In this document: piece by piece, positions 7,496 to 16,281 of the stretch | Numbering within the stretch: position 1 is the first letter of the stretch | Layout: every line of letters starts with the position of its first letter | DNA from: Flavobacteriales bacterium | Lineage (GTDB): Bacteria > Bacteroidota > Bacteroidia > Flavobacteriales_D > Sanyastnellaceae | Reading direction: 5' to 3' | DNA length: 64,000 nucleotides | NCBI GenBank assembly: GCA_018402085.1 | Contig: JAGYJM010000002.1 | Coordinates: 1 to 64,000 of the forward strand | Notes under the pieces: model-generated | Told to the model about the DNA's origin: nothing | Databases searched by the model: none | What the model saw: only the letters and a program-made list of their open reading frames with translations | Position numbers and translations under genes: made by a program

Positions 7496-9697
7496 ATGAC
7501 CACAGCAGAACTCGAGCCGAAAGAGGCGTTAAGGAAGTTCTTTGGATTTGACGGGTTTAAAGGAGACCAGGAAGCGATAATCAAGAGCTTACTTGAAGGC
7601 AATGACACCTTTGTGATCATGCCTACAGGAGGAGGAAAGAGCTTGTGTTACCAGCTTCCTGCGCTGATGAGTGAAGGAACGGCTATTGTGGTTTCACCGC
7701 TGATCGCCCTGATGAAGAATCAGGTGGATGCCATCCGCGGATTTAGCGAAGATGATGGTATTGCTCACTTTCTGAACTCCTCTCTGACGAAGAAAGAAGT
7801 CATGCGCGTGAAAGAAGACCTTTCTATTGGTCGCACAAAGCTGCTGTACGTTGCTCCTGAATCGCTGACGAAACAAGAGAATATTGATTTCCTTCGAACG
7901 GTAGGGATTTCCTTCGTGGCCATTGATGAGGCGCACTGTATATCTGAATGGGGACACGACTTCCGCCCGGAATACCGTCGCCTAAAAGCCATCATAGGCG
8001 AGATTTCAGACGTGCCCATCATCGCGCTGACAGCAACGGCAACGCCTAAGGTGCAACAAGATATTCAGAAGAACCTCGGTATGTCGGATGCCCGGCTCTA
8101 CAAGAGTTCATTCAACCGCCCGAATCTCTATTACGAAGTACGCCCGAAGAAAGACGCTATGCGTCAGATCATTCAGTACATCCGCGAGAACGAAGGAAAG
8201 AGTGGCATCATCTATTGCCTGAGCCGCAAAAAGGTGGAGGAAACCGCTCAGATGCTGCAGGTCAATGGCATCAAGGCCTTGCCTTACCATGCGGGTATGG
8301 ACGCCAGCCATCGTTCGAAAGCGCAAGATCAGTTCCTGATGCAAGACATTGACGTCATCGTGGCGACTATTGCCTTTGGTATGGGAATTGATAAGCCTGA
8401 TGTGCGCTTCGTGATCCACTATGATATGTCAAAGTCGCTCGAGAGCTACTACCAGGAGACGGGTAGGGCCGGACGTGACGGTGGCGAAGGCAACTGCATC
8501 GCTTTTTACAGCTACAAAGACATTGAGAAGCTGGCCAAGTTCTTGCAGGGCAAACCTGTGGCAGAGCAGGAAGTCGGCATGCAACTCATTCAGGAAGTGG
8601 TCGCCTACGCTGAAACTTCCATGTCGAGACGCAAATTTCTACTGCATTATTTCGGCGAAGAGTTTGACGAAGTCAACGGCGATGGTGCTGATATGGACGA
8701 TAACAGCCGTTATCCGAAAGAGCGTTTTGAAGGTAGTGAGTACGTGCAGCTCTTCCTCGAAGCAGTAAAGGGCACCGGTGAGATGCACAAAACACGTTAC
8801 CTCGTTGATGTGCTCTGTGGCAAAGAAAGCAGTGAAGTAAAAACGTACAAAGCGGAAGACTCCGAATTCTGGAACGCCGGCTTCGGCAAAGGAGAGAAGT
8901 TCTGGAATGCCGTGTCGCGGCAAGTGATCGTGAACGATTTCCTCAGCAAAGAAATTGAAAGCTACGGTGTACTCAAGCTTACCCGGAAAGGCCGCGATTT
9001 TCTGCAAAAGCCTTATTCCGTCACACTGATTAAAGAACGTGACTTTTCAGATGTTGACGGCAAAGACACCACGGTTAGTAACAACCGTCAGAACGGCGGC
9101 GGCGCCATGGATCAATCCTTGCTCCGTATGCTTAAAGATGAGCGCAAGAAGGCTTCAAAGCTCAAAGGACTGCCTCCTTACGTGATCTTTCAAGATAGTT
9201 CGCTTGAAGAAATGGCGACACATTACCCGATCACCATTGACGAGCTGACGATGATCAGTGGCGTAGGTCGCGGAAAAGCGCTGAAGTTCGGCCAGCCCTT
9301 CATCTCGCTGGTGAAGCGCTACGTTGAAGATAATGATATTGAGCGCCCACACGAAATGCTCGTCAAAACGGTGGTAAAGAAGTCGGGTGCAAAGGTGCAT
9401 ATCATCCAGAATATCGACCGTAAACTCCCGCTTGATGACATTGCAAATGCCATTGGTAAGGGGCTTCCTGATGTGATTGACGAGATCGAGACCATCGTGG
9501 CCAGCGGTACCAAAGTGAATCTTGACTACTACCTCGATGATATCCTCGATGAAGATTCTCAGGCCGAGATTTTCGAGTATTTTATGGAGGCCGAGTCTGA
9601 TGACATCGCAGAAGCGATGGATGAGTTTGACAACGATTTCACAGAAGAAGAACTTCGCCTCATGCGGATCAAGTTCATGAGTGAGGTGGCGAACTGA
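7496..9697 (+). CDS. recQ: RecQ, ATP-dependent DNA helicase
   Basis: 733 aa. RecQ is a 3'-5' DNA helicase acting in recombination and replication-fork repair. Walker A MPTGGGKS is at residues 42-49, the DEAH box at 144-147 within IDEAHCISEWGHDF, and motif VI QETGRAGRDG near 320. A winged-helix RQC part follows, then an HRDC domain (about 540-615, GVGRGKALKFGQPF) and an acidic C-terminal tail. The cysteine cluster that binds zinc in E. coli RecQ is missing: after HYFGEEFDE the sequence reads NGDGADMDDNSRYPKE. I recall the same in the ~730-aa RecQ form of this phylum, so this is probably a subfamily trait rather than damage. The gene stands alone, divergent from kdsD. Confidence 0.97.
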   Translation: MTTAELEPKEALRKFFGFDGFKGDQEAIIKSLLEGNDTFVIMPTGGGKSLCYQLPALMSEGTAIVVSPLIALMKNQVDAIRGFSEDDGIAHFLNSSLTKKEVMRVKEDLSIGRTKLLYVAPESLTKQENIDFLRTVGISFVAIDEAHCISEWGHDFRPEYRRLKAIIGEISDVPIIALTATATPKVQQDIQKNLGMSDARLYKSSFNRPNLYYEVRPKKDAMRQIIQYIRENEGKSGIIYCLSRKKVEETAQMLQVNGIKALPYHAGMDASHRSKAQDQFLMQDIDVIVATIAFGMGIDKPDVRFVIHYDMSKSLESYYQETGRAGRDGGEGNCIAFYSYKDIEKLAKFLQGKPVAEQEVGMQLIQEVVAYAETSMSRRKFLLHYFGEEFDEVNGDGADMDDNSRYPKERFEGSEYVQLFLEAVKGTGEMHKTRYLVDVLCGKESSEVKTYKAEDSEFWNAGFGKGEKFWNAVSRQVIVNDFLSKEIESYGVLKLTRKGRDFLQKPYSVTLIKERDFSDVDGKDTTVSNNRQNGGGAMDQSLLRMLKDERKKASKLKGLPPYVIFQDSSLEEMATHYPITIDELTMISGVGRGKALKFGQPFISLVKRYVEDNDIERPHEMLVKTVVKKSGAKVHIIQNIDRKLPLDDIANAIGKGLPDVIDEIETIVASGTKVNLDYYLDDILDEDSQAEIFEYFMEAESDDIAEAMDEFDNDFTEEELRLMRIKFMSEVAN

Positions 9698-10500
9698 TTT
9701 GCAATTCGCAATTCAGCATTACAGAATGCGTAATGCATAAATGGGAAATGGAAAATTTGGTGAGCACCGGCGGAAGGACTCCCAATCAGTATCTCAGCCC
9801 CGCATAGCATTGCCGATTGCCGATTTATGAGTGCTGATTTATGATTTACTATTCAGTACTCATTATTCACTATTCTCCCAGTTTCCCAGTTTCCCAGTTT
9901 CCCAGTTTCCCAGTTTCCCGAAATGGTCGATAGGTCGACGCGCTTCGCTTCAACAGACCGGCGGCAATAGCCGTCTAATGAGTTGTGATGCGCTTCGCTT
10001 CAACAGACCGGCGGCTATAGCCGTCCGCCACACTAGGGCGCTTGCGGAATAGCTGGCAGCGCAAGTATGCGCTGGTTTTCTAGTGTCAGTTTCCCGATTT
10101 TCCCGAAATTGTCCATAGGTCCATAAGTCCATAGGTCCATAGAGTCCATAGGTCCATAAGTCCATAGGTCCATAAGTCCATAGGTCCATAGGTCCATAGG
10201 TCCATGAGTCCATGAGTCCATGAGTCCATAGGTCCATAAGTCCATAGGTCCATGAGTCCATAGGTCTATGCGTCTTCCCGGCTGCTTCCTTCGGACGGCT
10301 ATAAGCCGTCCCCTCAATTTTGCGGTAGTGTGATAGAGCAGCGCAAATATGCGCTGGAGTATATTCCTTAATCTTCCCAGTTTCCCAGTTTCCCAGTTTC
10401 CCGAAATTGTCCATAGGTCCATAAGTCCATAGGTCCATAAGTCCATAGGTCCATAAGTCCATAGGTCCATAAGTCCAAAGGTCGACGGGTCGATAAGACT
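9698..10500. repeat. composite hairpin/octamer array between convergent genes
   Basis: This lies between recQ (+) and the M20 gene (-). 9759-9870 is a segment repeated at 12424-12536 (shared GGCGGAAGGACTCCCAATCA and GATTGCCGATTTATGAGTGC). Then come GTTTCCCA octamers (about 9877-9920), a GGCGGCTATAGCCGTC hairpin near 10010, a CAGCGCA-AGTA-TGCGCTG hairpin near 10059, GTCCATRR octamers (10111-10270), a second hairpin pair (10301-10355), GTTTCCCA again, and GTCCATRR (10409-10485). No gene is credible here. Confidence 0.95.
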
Positions 10501-11706
10501 TTACCTCGCTGCCTCGAGCGCCAGATGCGCCATCATCGCAGTGCCGGTGACAAGCGCTGATTCGTCGATGTCGAAAGTCGGGGTGTGTACCGATGACGTG
10601 AACCGCCCATCCGGAGATGCAGTGCCCAGGCGGTAGAAGCAGCCCGGCATGTGTTGGGTGTAATAGGCGAAGTCTTCTGCGGTAAGGCGAAGATCGAGGT
10701 CAATCACCTTATCGTCGCCAAGCAGCTCCCTGGCCGCATCCACCGCTTTTGCGGTGAGAACAGGATCATTCACGAGAAAAGGGTATCCCTTCTGAATATC
10801 GACTTCCACATCAACGCCGAAAGCACGGCAGGTCTCTTTCGCTGTCTGCTCGATGCGGGCGTGCGCCTTTGCACGCCATTCTTCGTCGAAGGTTCGAAAG
10901 GTGCCTGCCACCTCAACGGTGTTGGGAATGACATTGGTAGCCCCATCCGCAATGATGCGGCCAATGGAGAGCACAGAGGGCAGATCGGGCGGCAGAAAGC
11001 GAGATACCACTTGCTGCAGGGCCGTTACCATCTGAGCCGTCGCTGCCACGGCATCGCTGTTCTTGTGCGGTAAAGCCGCATGTCCGCCCTTGCCTTTCAC
11101 CGTGAAGTAGAGCTCGTCTGCACTGGCCATGTAGCGACCGCTGCGGAACCCGACTTTACCGGCTTCAAGCTCAGGAAACACATGCTGCCCGATAATGCCT
11201 GAAAGTCCGGGATGCAGCGCACCCTCGGCAATCATCATGCTGGCACCGCCGGGTAGTTTTTCTTCACCGGGTTGAAAGATGACATCCACCGTACCGCTCC
11301 ATGACTCACGCGTTTCATGCAGCAAAAGGGCCGCTCCCAGGGCGCAGGCGCTGTGCACATCATGACCGCACGCATGCATGACGCCATTATTTCGCGAAGC
11401 GTAATCAACTTTATTCTGCTCAAGAATAGGCAGGGCATCCATATCGCCGCGCAATGCGATGCGCCGGTCAGAAGGCTGTCCGTAAATATGCGCCACAAAC
11501 CCGGTGCCGGCGTAGGGTTTGCTCACTTCGATACCTGCAGCGTGCAGCTGTTCACGCAGGTACTTGCTGGTTTCTTTTTCACTGAACGAAAGTTCAGGAT
11601 GCATGTGCAGGTGCCTCCGAACGGATTGCACCTTTTCAAAGTGGCGCGAAGCCGACTCGAGTATGCGTGCTTTACTGACCACGTTCAATGAACAGTTTGA
11701 ACGCAC
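10501..11706 (-). CDS. M20-family amidohydrolase (amino-acid amidohydrolase type)
   Basis: 401 aa from a GTG codon at 11706; GTG at 11682 would almost remove the 35-bp overlap with the upstream gene. The family comprises metal-dependent amidohydrolases acting on N-acyl or N-acetyl amino acids such as hippurate, IAA conjugates or N-acetyl-diaminopimelate. Visible motifs are RRHLHMHPELSFSEKET, RGDMDALPI, MHACGHDVHSA with the metal-site Cys and His, FQPGEEKLPGG, and a C-terminal ED.AYYTQHMPG region. No signal peptide, so it is cytoplasmic. Exact substrate cannot be assigned. At 10736-10755 its coding strand carries the stem-AAAA-stem-GGATGC word (peptide TAKAVDA). Confidence 0.93.
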   Translation of the reverse strand: MRSNCSLNVVSKARILESASRHFEKVQSVRRHLHMHPELSFSEKETSKYLREQLHAAGIEVSKPYAGTGFVAHIYGQPSDRRIALRGDMDALPILEQNKVDYASRNNGVMHACGHDVHSACALGAALLLHETRESWSGTVDVIFQPGEEKLPGGASMMIAEGALHPGLSGIIGQHVFPELEAGKVGFRSGRYMASADELYFTVKGKGGHAALPHKNSDAVAATAQMVTALQQVVSRFLPPDLPSVLSIGRIIADGATNVIPNTVEVAGTFRTFDEEWRAKAHARIEQTAKETCRAFGVDVEVDIQKGYPFLVNDPVLTAKAVDAARELLGDDKVIDLDLRLTAEDFAYYTQHMPGCFYRLGTASPDGRFTSSVHTPTFDIDESALVTGTAMMAHLALEAAR

Positions 11707-12070
11707 CTGTCCAAATCAGGCGTATGGACACGTAAAACATGAGCACACCGAAGACAAAGCGCACGATGTTCGGGTTGATCTTCAGCGCGACTTTTGATCC
11801 GATGTAGCCACCAATGATGAAGGTGGCAGCGATGATCAGTGCGTAATTCACGTTTATGTGTCCGGCTTTGTAATAATTGATAAAGGCCAGAATACCCACC
11901 GGAGGCAGGAGTATGGCGAGGCTTGTACCTTGTGCTTCGAGCTGCGAGAGCCCCATGAAGTACATCAGTGCCGGAACAATGACGACACCGCCTCCGATGC
12001 CGACGAAACCACTGAGGATTCCGGCCAGCATGCCCACGCCGATCAAAATGAGGATTTGTGAAGGATCCAT
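11672..12070 (-). CDS. half-size TauE/SafE-family membrane transporter
   Basis: 132 aa with four hydrophobic segments. The signature GMLAGILSGFVGIGGGVVIV near the N-terminus is that of TauE/SafE (DUF81) permeases, which are proposed exporters of sulfite or organosulfonates. Common members are about 250 aa with two such repeats; this one has a single repeat, as some family members do, so it probably dimerises. There is no trace of a second repeat in neighbouring DNA, so no sign of recent truncation. It overlaps the start of the M20 gene and is probably co-transcribed with it. Confidence 0.88.
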   Translation of the reverse strand: MDPSQILILIGVGMLAGILSGFVGIGGGVVIVPALMYFMGLSQLEAQGTSLAILLPPVGILAFINYYKAGHINVNYALIIAATFIIGGYIGSKVALKINPNIVRFVFGVLMFYVSIRLIWTGAFKLFIERGQ

Positions 12071-12536
12071 ATCAATGCTTTGACAGCGAAGTTGAGAAAT
12101 TATCTTCAGAGGTCAGCGAATAGGTTGAAATCGCGATGCACGAGTCAGAATTGTCGGGAGTCAGGAGTCGGGTGTCTGGAGTGCAGCGCATCTTTGCGCT
12201 GCTTGAATATCATGGCAAAACTTGAGGGGACGGCATATTGCCGTCCGGTCTGAGCAAACCGAAAACACTCCGTATCAACCTCTCAGTCAGCCCGCTTTAG
12301 CAGTCTGCCAGCTCTCCTCATCTGAGGAGAGCCTTGATGGCTTGGCCTTGATAAACAAGTCTCCCCTGAAATCAGGGGAGATGTCGTCCCCGGAACTTCG
12401 GGGGCGACAGAGGGGTTTTTCGAGCATTGGCGGAAGGACTCCCAATCAGCATCTCAGCCCTGCACAGCAATGCTGATTGCCGATTTATGAGTGCTGATTT
12501 ACTACTCATTACTCATTATTCAGTCTTTACAATTCA
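12071..12536. other. intergenic region with palindromic elements, no gene
   Basis: 466 bp. 12179-12247 is an inverted copy of the two-hairpin element: CAGCGC-ATCTTT-GCGCTG, ~30 bp, then GGACGGC-ATATT-GCCGTCC. 12310-12416 holds three further hairpins in a row (GCTCTCCTC...GAGGAGAGC, TCTCCCCTGAAATCAGGGGAGA and GTCCCCG...CGGGGGCGAC), the last followed by GGGGTTTTT on +. 12424-12536 repeats 9759-9870. The 84-aa open frame over this DNA is not supported. Confidence 0.85.
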
Positions 12537-14243
12537 TCACTCCACCACCACCCTCTCACTATCTAACCACACATTGTCTTTAACCCAGTGAACGATGTAC
12601 ATGCCGGTGGGTAGATTTGACACGTCAAGGGTGACAGCTTCGCCGGCGACAGCGGTTAGTGGCTGACGCAGAACAATGCGGCCCTGGCTGTCGTGCATGA
12701 CGAGTTCAGTGCCGCTGGTTTGCCCTGCCAGATGAGGTGCATCGATTTTCACATTCACAGAGGTTTGTGCGGGGTTAGGGTAGACACTTAAGCTCCCCAT
12801 CAGGTCAACAACAAGCTCTTCAATCCCCACAAACTGGCAGCCCGGCTCGAGGCAGCCGAATTCGTCTACTTTGATGACCCATGGGGAAATCGCTTGCGGT
12901 ACCTCATCAAATTGGCCTGCACGGTGCGTACCAAGACAAACGAACCCACCGTCTGGTGTAGTCTTAATACCGTAGAGTTCACTGCGTGGGTAATACGTAA
13001 AATTACTTGGTACAAAGATTCCCTCTTGATGCCTTAAGTGTCGCGACCAGACGCTGTCACGCTCGAGGTTGAGCTTTGTAATCGTGCCCAGCATTGTCCA
13101 CAACTCTTCGGGGTCATCCGGACCGCCATCGTAGGGTACCGGGCCAAGTTCTGATCCTACAAATACGTAGCCATCCTCCACTTTGACCGGTTCAATACCG
13201 ATGTTGTCCAATGAGGGTTCAGCGTTAAAAGGTTTCAGCTCACCCGTCTGCTCAATACTGCCTGTCAACGGGTCGTAGGTGTATTCGATACTGAAGAAGT
13301 AGCCGGCATCCGAATTGTCAGGGTCCACCTCTTCATACGGGTAATAAGATTTGCCAATAAATACCACTGTGTTTGGTGCGGTCTCAACTTGTGGAAAGCC
13401 GCCCGTGGTGTATGCACTCCAGTCGAGCGTAACTCGTGCGAGCTCATTGCCTTGAGCGTCAACCCGAATCAAGGTAGCATTCGGTATGCCGGAGTTCATT
13501 TGTGTATTTAGCCAGTACCCACCAGCATCAGAAATCAATACGTCGCCAATTCGTCTTATGTTGTCTTCATATTCCACCTCATAAAGCATTTCACCTTCAG
13601 GGGTAAATTTCATGAGTATGGCACGTTCGCTCCATATATTGCCCATTGAATTCACATGGAAGTCTTGGCCATGGACTAAGTAATTACCGTCATTGGGGTC
13701 AACCCGAACCCCGGTCATTTGGTAGTAGTGCGTCGAATCACCTTCGAGAATAAATATTGGCTCTTCGACTAAACCGCCGTCAGAGTTTATTTTATATAAG
13801 TATTGATTTTGAAAGGTGACATCTGCCGAGTAATTCCAAGAATTAAGGATTGAAATCAAACTTCCTTGCTCGTCAAGGTCTGAACAGCCACTCGCTTTAA
13901 AAAACACGGTCCATTCTTCGCTAAAATTATCTATATTAATTGTTGAGTCAAAGTCATTTACATCAATAATTTCACCATCATTACTTAAAGTATATGTGAT
14001 TTGATCAGAGGTGTTATTTCCATCGTTTAACAAGCCATAACCAATCACTATAAGTCTACTCTCAGGCTCAATGACATGAATGTCTGAGGGCCATGATTGT
14101 ATTACTGATGCGTCATTGTAATCAAGTAAATCGGGTGTTAAAAGCCACGTATCAAAATTAGGCCAATCCTGACCTACAGCAATCACATTAAAAAGTGTGA
14201 ATGCTGTAGACAAGTATAAATTGAAAAAAAACTGCTTATTCAT
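12537..14243 (-). CDS. secreted T9SS cargo protein, duplicated paralogue B
   Basis: 568 aa. It has a signal peptide (to about VIAVGQ), a middle region rich in Asp, Gly, Thr and Tyr resembling a beta-propeller-like surface protein (VRVDPNDGNYLVHGQD, GGYWLNTQMNSG, PDGGFVCLGTH), and a C-terminal T9SS type A domain with SVYPNPAQTSVNVKI and GMYIVHWV. The conserved CLEPGCQFVG pair of cysteines precedes the sorting domain. No enzyme motif recognised. It is a paralogue of 14584-16281: from about residue 165 on they are almost identical, before that poorly alike. The start overlaps the stop of the 105-aa remnant by 8 nt (ATGAATAA). Confidence 0.85.
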   Translation of the reverse strand: MNKQFFFNLYLSTAFTLFNVIAVGQDWPNFDTWLLTPDLLDYNDASVIQSWPSDIHVIEPESRLIVIGYGLLNDGNNTSDQITYTLSNDGEIIDVNDFDSTINIDNFSEEWTVFFKASGCSDLDEQGSLISILNSWNYSADVTFQNQYLYKINSDGGLVEEPIFILEGDSTHYYQMTGVRVDPNDGNYLVHGQDFHVNSMGNIWSERAILMKFTPEGEMLYEVEYEDNIRRIGDVLISDAGGYWLNTQMNSGIPNATLIRVDAQGNELARVTLDWSAYTTGGFPQVETAPNTVVFIGKSYYPYEEVDPDNSDAGYFFSIEYTYDPLTGSIEQTGELKPFNAEPSLDNIGIEPVKVEDGYVFVGSELGPVPYDGGPDDPEELWTMLGTITKLNLERDSVWSRHLRHQEGIFVPSNFTYYPRSELYGIKTTPDGGFVCLGTHRAGQFDEVPQAISPWVIKVDEFGCLEPGCQFVGIEELVVDLMGSLSVYPNPAQTSVNVKIDAPHLAGQTSGTELVMHDSQGRIVLRQPLTAVAGEAVTLDVSNLPTGMYIVHWVKDNVWLDSERVVVE

Positions 14244-14553
14244 AGACCATGAGTTTGAGGGTTTGAACCATTACAGACTTGTACTCAAGCTGCACGAAGT
14301 AAAGACCTGTCTCGAGGTGTTCGAGGTTGACTTCCATTGCTCCGTGTTCTTCAAGGTCTGATTCAAAATGAATTGCGCCCGTGGTATCATAGATGCGTAA
14401 AATACCACCTTCTCCCATTTCTTTAGGATAAGTCACTACTACGCGATCCGTCGCCGGGTTGGGCCAGAGTCCTGTTTCAATTTCATTCAGACACACGAGG
14501 TTTCTCGCTGTAAATGCCAGACGATCATTATATGAAGCGCAACCACTTACCAT
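14236..14553 (-). pseudogene. remnant of the 1362-aa gene: isolated T9SS sorting domain
   Basis: 105 aa. From EIETGLWPNPAT onward it copies the last ~82 residues of the protein at 16274-20362 with few changes. The first 23 residues (MVSGCASYNDRLAFT...) are unrelated and do not form a good signal peptide, so the product is unlikely to be exported. It arose because a ~2.04 kb unit (3' end of the large gene plus the 565-aa gene plus tail) was duplicated in tandem. The open frame and the 8-nt overlap with the next gene are kept, so it may persist as a translational-coupling leader. Confidence 0.85.
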
Positions 14554-14583
14554 TTATTCTCATTATTTAATCTTCACGATTCA

Positions 14584-16281
14584 TCACTCTACCACAACCC
14601 TTTCACTATCCAACCAGACATTGTCTTTAACCCAGTGAACGATGTACATACCGGTGGATAGGTTTGACACGTCAAGGGTGACAGCTTCGCCGGCGACAGC
14701 GGTTAGTGGCTGACGCAGAACAATGCGGCCCTGGCTGTCGTGCATGACGAGTTCAGTGCCGCTGGTTTGCCCTGCCAGATGAGGTGCGTCGATTTTCACG
14801 TTCACAGAGGTTCTGGCGGGGTTAGGGTAAACGCTTAAGCTACCTATCAGGTCAACAACAAGCTCTTCAACCCCCACAAACTGGCAGCCCGGCTCGAGGC
14901 AGCCGAATTCATCGACTTTGATGACCCATGGAGTACGAGCGTTTGGTTGAACATACCCAAAACTGCCTGCCCTATGCTGTCCGAGACAAACAAAGCCACC
15001 GTCGGGTAATGCTTTAACACCAAACAACTCGCTTTGCGGATATTGGGTAATGTTTCCTGGTTCAAAAATATCATTGTAGTGACGGAGGTGACGGGACCAT
15101 AAACTATCACGCTCTAGATTCAGTTTTGAAATGGTACCCAACCAAGCCCATAATTGTTCGGGGTCATCTGGACCACCATCGTAGGGAACAGCGCCTATTT
15201 CTGACCCCACAAATACGTAGCCATCATCCACCTTTACCGGTTCAATACCGATGTTGTCAAGATAAGATTCGGCGTTGAATGGCTTGAGTTCACCTGTTTG
15301 TTCGATACTACCCGTCAAGGGATCGTAAGTGTACTCAACACTGAAGAAGAAGCCTGCCTCCGGATTATCAGGGTCAACTTCTTCATACGGGTAGTACGAT
15401 TTACCAATAAACGTAACTGTGTTCGGTGCGGTCTCAACTTGTGGAAATCCGCCCGTAGTATATGCACTCCAGTCGAGCGTAACTCTTGCGAGCTCATTGC
15501 CTTGAGCGTCAACCCGAATTAAGGTAGCGTTTGGAATGCCCGAGTTCATTTGTGTATTTAGCCAATAACCACCTGCATCAGAAATCAATACGTCGCCAAT
15601 TCGTCTTATGTTGTCTTCATATTCGACTTCATAAAGCATTTCACCTTCAGGGGTAAACTTCATGAGAATGGCTCGCTCGCTAGAAATGTTGCCCATAGAA
15701 TTCACGTGAATGTCCTGGCCGTGAACGAGATAATTACCATCATTGGGGTCAACCCGAACACCCGTCATTTCATAGTAGTGTGAGACGTCACCTTCTAAAA
15801 TTAATGTGGGTTCTTCTGTTAATTCACCATTAGAATCAATCTTACAGATGCACTGATTCAGAAAGTATTCATCTTCGGAGAATTGGCCTTTATTCACGAC
15901 ACCAATTACTCTGCCGAATTCGTCAACATCAGAACATCCACTTGCCTTAGAAGAAACTGTCCAAAATTCGCCCGCGCTCCCATCAATCTCAAACGGGATC
16001 ATATTTAACATCTCGCCACTTGTATCCAAGGTATAAGAAAATATATCGAATCCTGCTTGATTATCGAGAACTCCTTGGCCTAATACGATATAGTTGTTTA
16101 CTGTTTCGATGTAATGAACATCAGCAGGATAAGTTTGCGGAGCACCAGGCCCTGGGTAGTCCCATGAGTCTTGAGTGTATAACCACGTATCAAAATTGGG
16201 TAAATCTTGACCGACAGCAGTGGTACACGAGAGTGCCACTGCTATTGAAAGGTATATCTTGACTAAAACCTGCTTATTCAT
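14584..16281 (-). CDS. secreted T9SS cargo protein, paralogue A
   Basis: 565 aa with signal peptide (to TTAVGQ), a repeat-rich extracellular body (GVRVDPNDGNYLVHGQDIHV, PDGGFVCLGQH, CLEPGCQFVG) and a type A T9SS sorting domain (SVYPNPARTSVNVKI ... STGMYIVHWV). It starts inside the stop region of the 1362-aa gene (ATGAATAA, 8-nt overlap), so the two are translationally coupled and likely act together on the cell surface. Activity unknown. The copy at 12537-14243 arose by tandem duplication. Confidence 0.88.
   Translation of the reverse strand: MNKQVLVKIYLSIAVALSCTTAVGQDLPNFDTWLYTQDSWDYPGPGAPQTYPADVHYIETVNNYIVLGQGVLDNQAGFDIFSYTLDTSGEMLNMIPFEIDGSAGEFWTVSSKASGCSDVDEFGRVIGVVNKGQFSEDEYFLNQCICKIDSNGELTEEPTLILEGDVSHYYEMTGVRVDPNDGNYLVHGQDIHVNSMGNISSERAILMKFTPEGEMLYEVEYEDNIRRIGDVLISDAGGYWLNTQMNSGIPNATLIRVDAQGNELARVTLDWSAYTTGGFPQVETAPNTVTFIGKSYYPYEEVDPDNPEAGFFFSVEYTYDPLTGSIEQTGELKPFNAESYLDNIGIEPVKVDDGYVFVGSEIGAVPYDGGPDDPEQLWAWLGTISKLNLERDSLWSRHLRHYNDIFEPGNITQYPQSELFGVKALPDGGFVCLGQHRAGSFGYVQPNARTPWVIKVDEFGCLEPGCQFVGVEELVVDLIGSLSVYPNPARTSVNVKIDAPHLAGQTSGTELVMHDSQGRIVLRQPLTAVAGEAVTLDVSNLSTGMYIVHWVKDNVWLDSERVVVE

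Noticed and set aside
10501-12070. Sulfonate utilisation operon from M20 hydrolase plus TauE/SafE
   Set aside because: TauE/SafE proteins have diverse or unknown substrates and no sulfur-metabolism gene is present.
12222-12476. 84-aa open frame on the plus strand
   Set aside because: It runs through hairpins and a dispersed repeat, has no credible protein character and no neighbours in operon.
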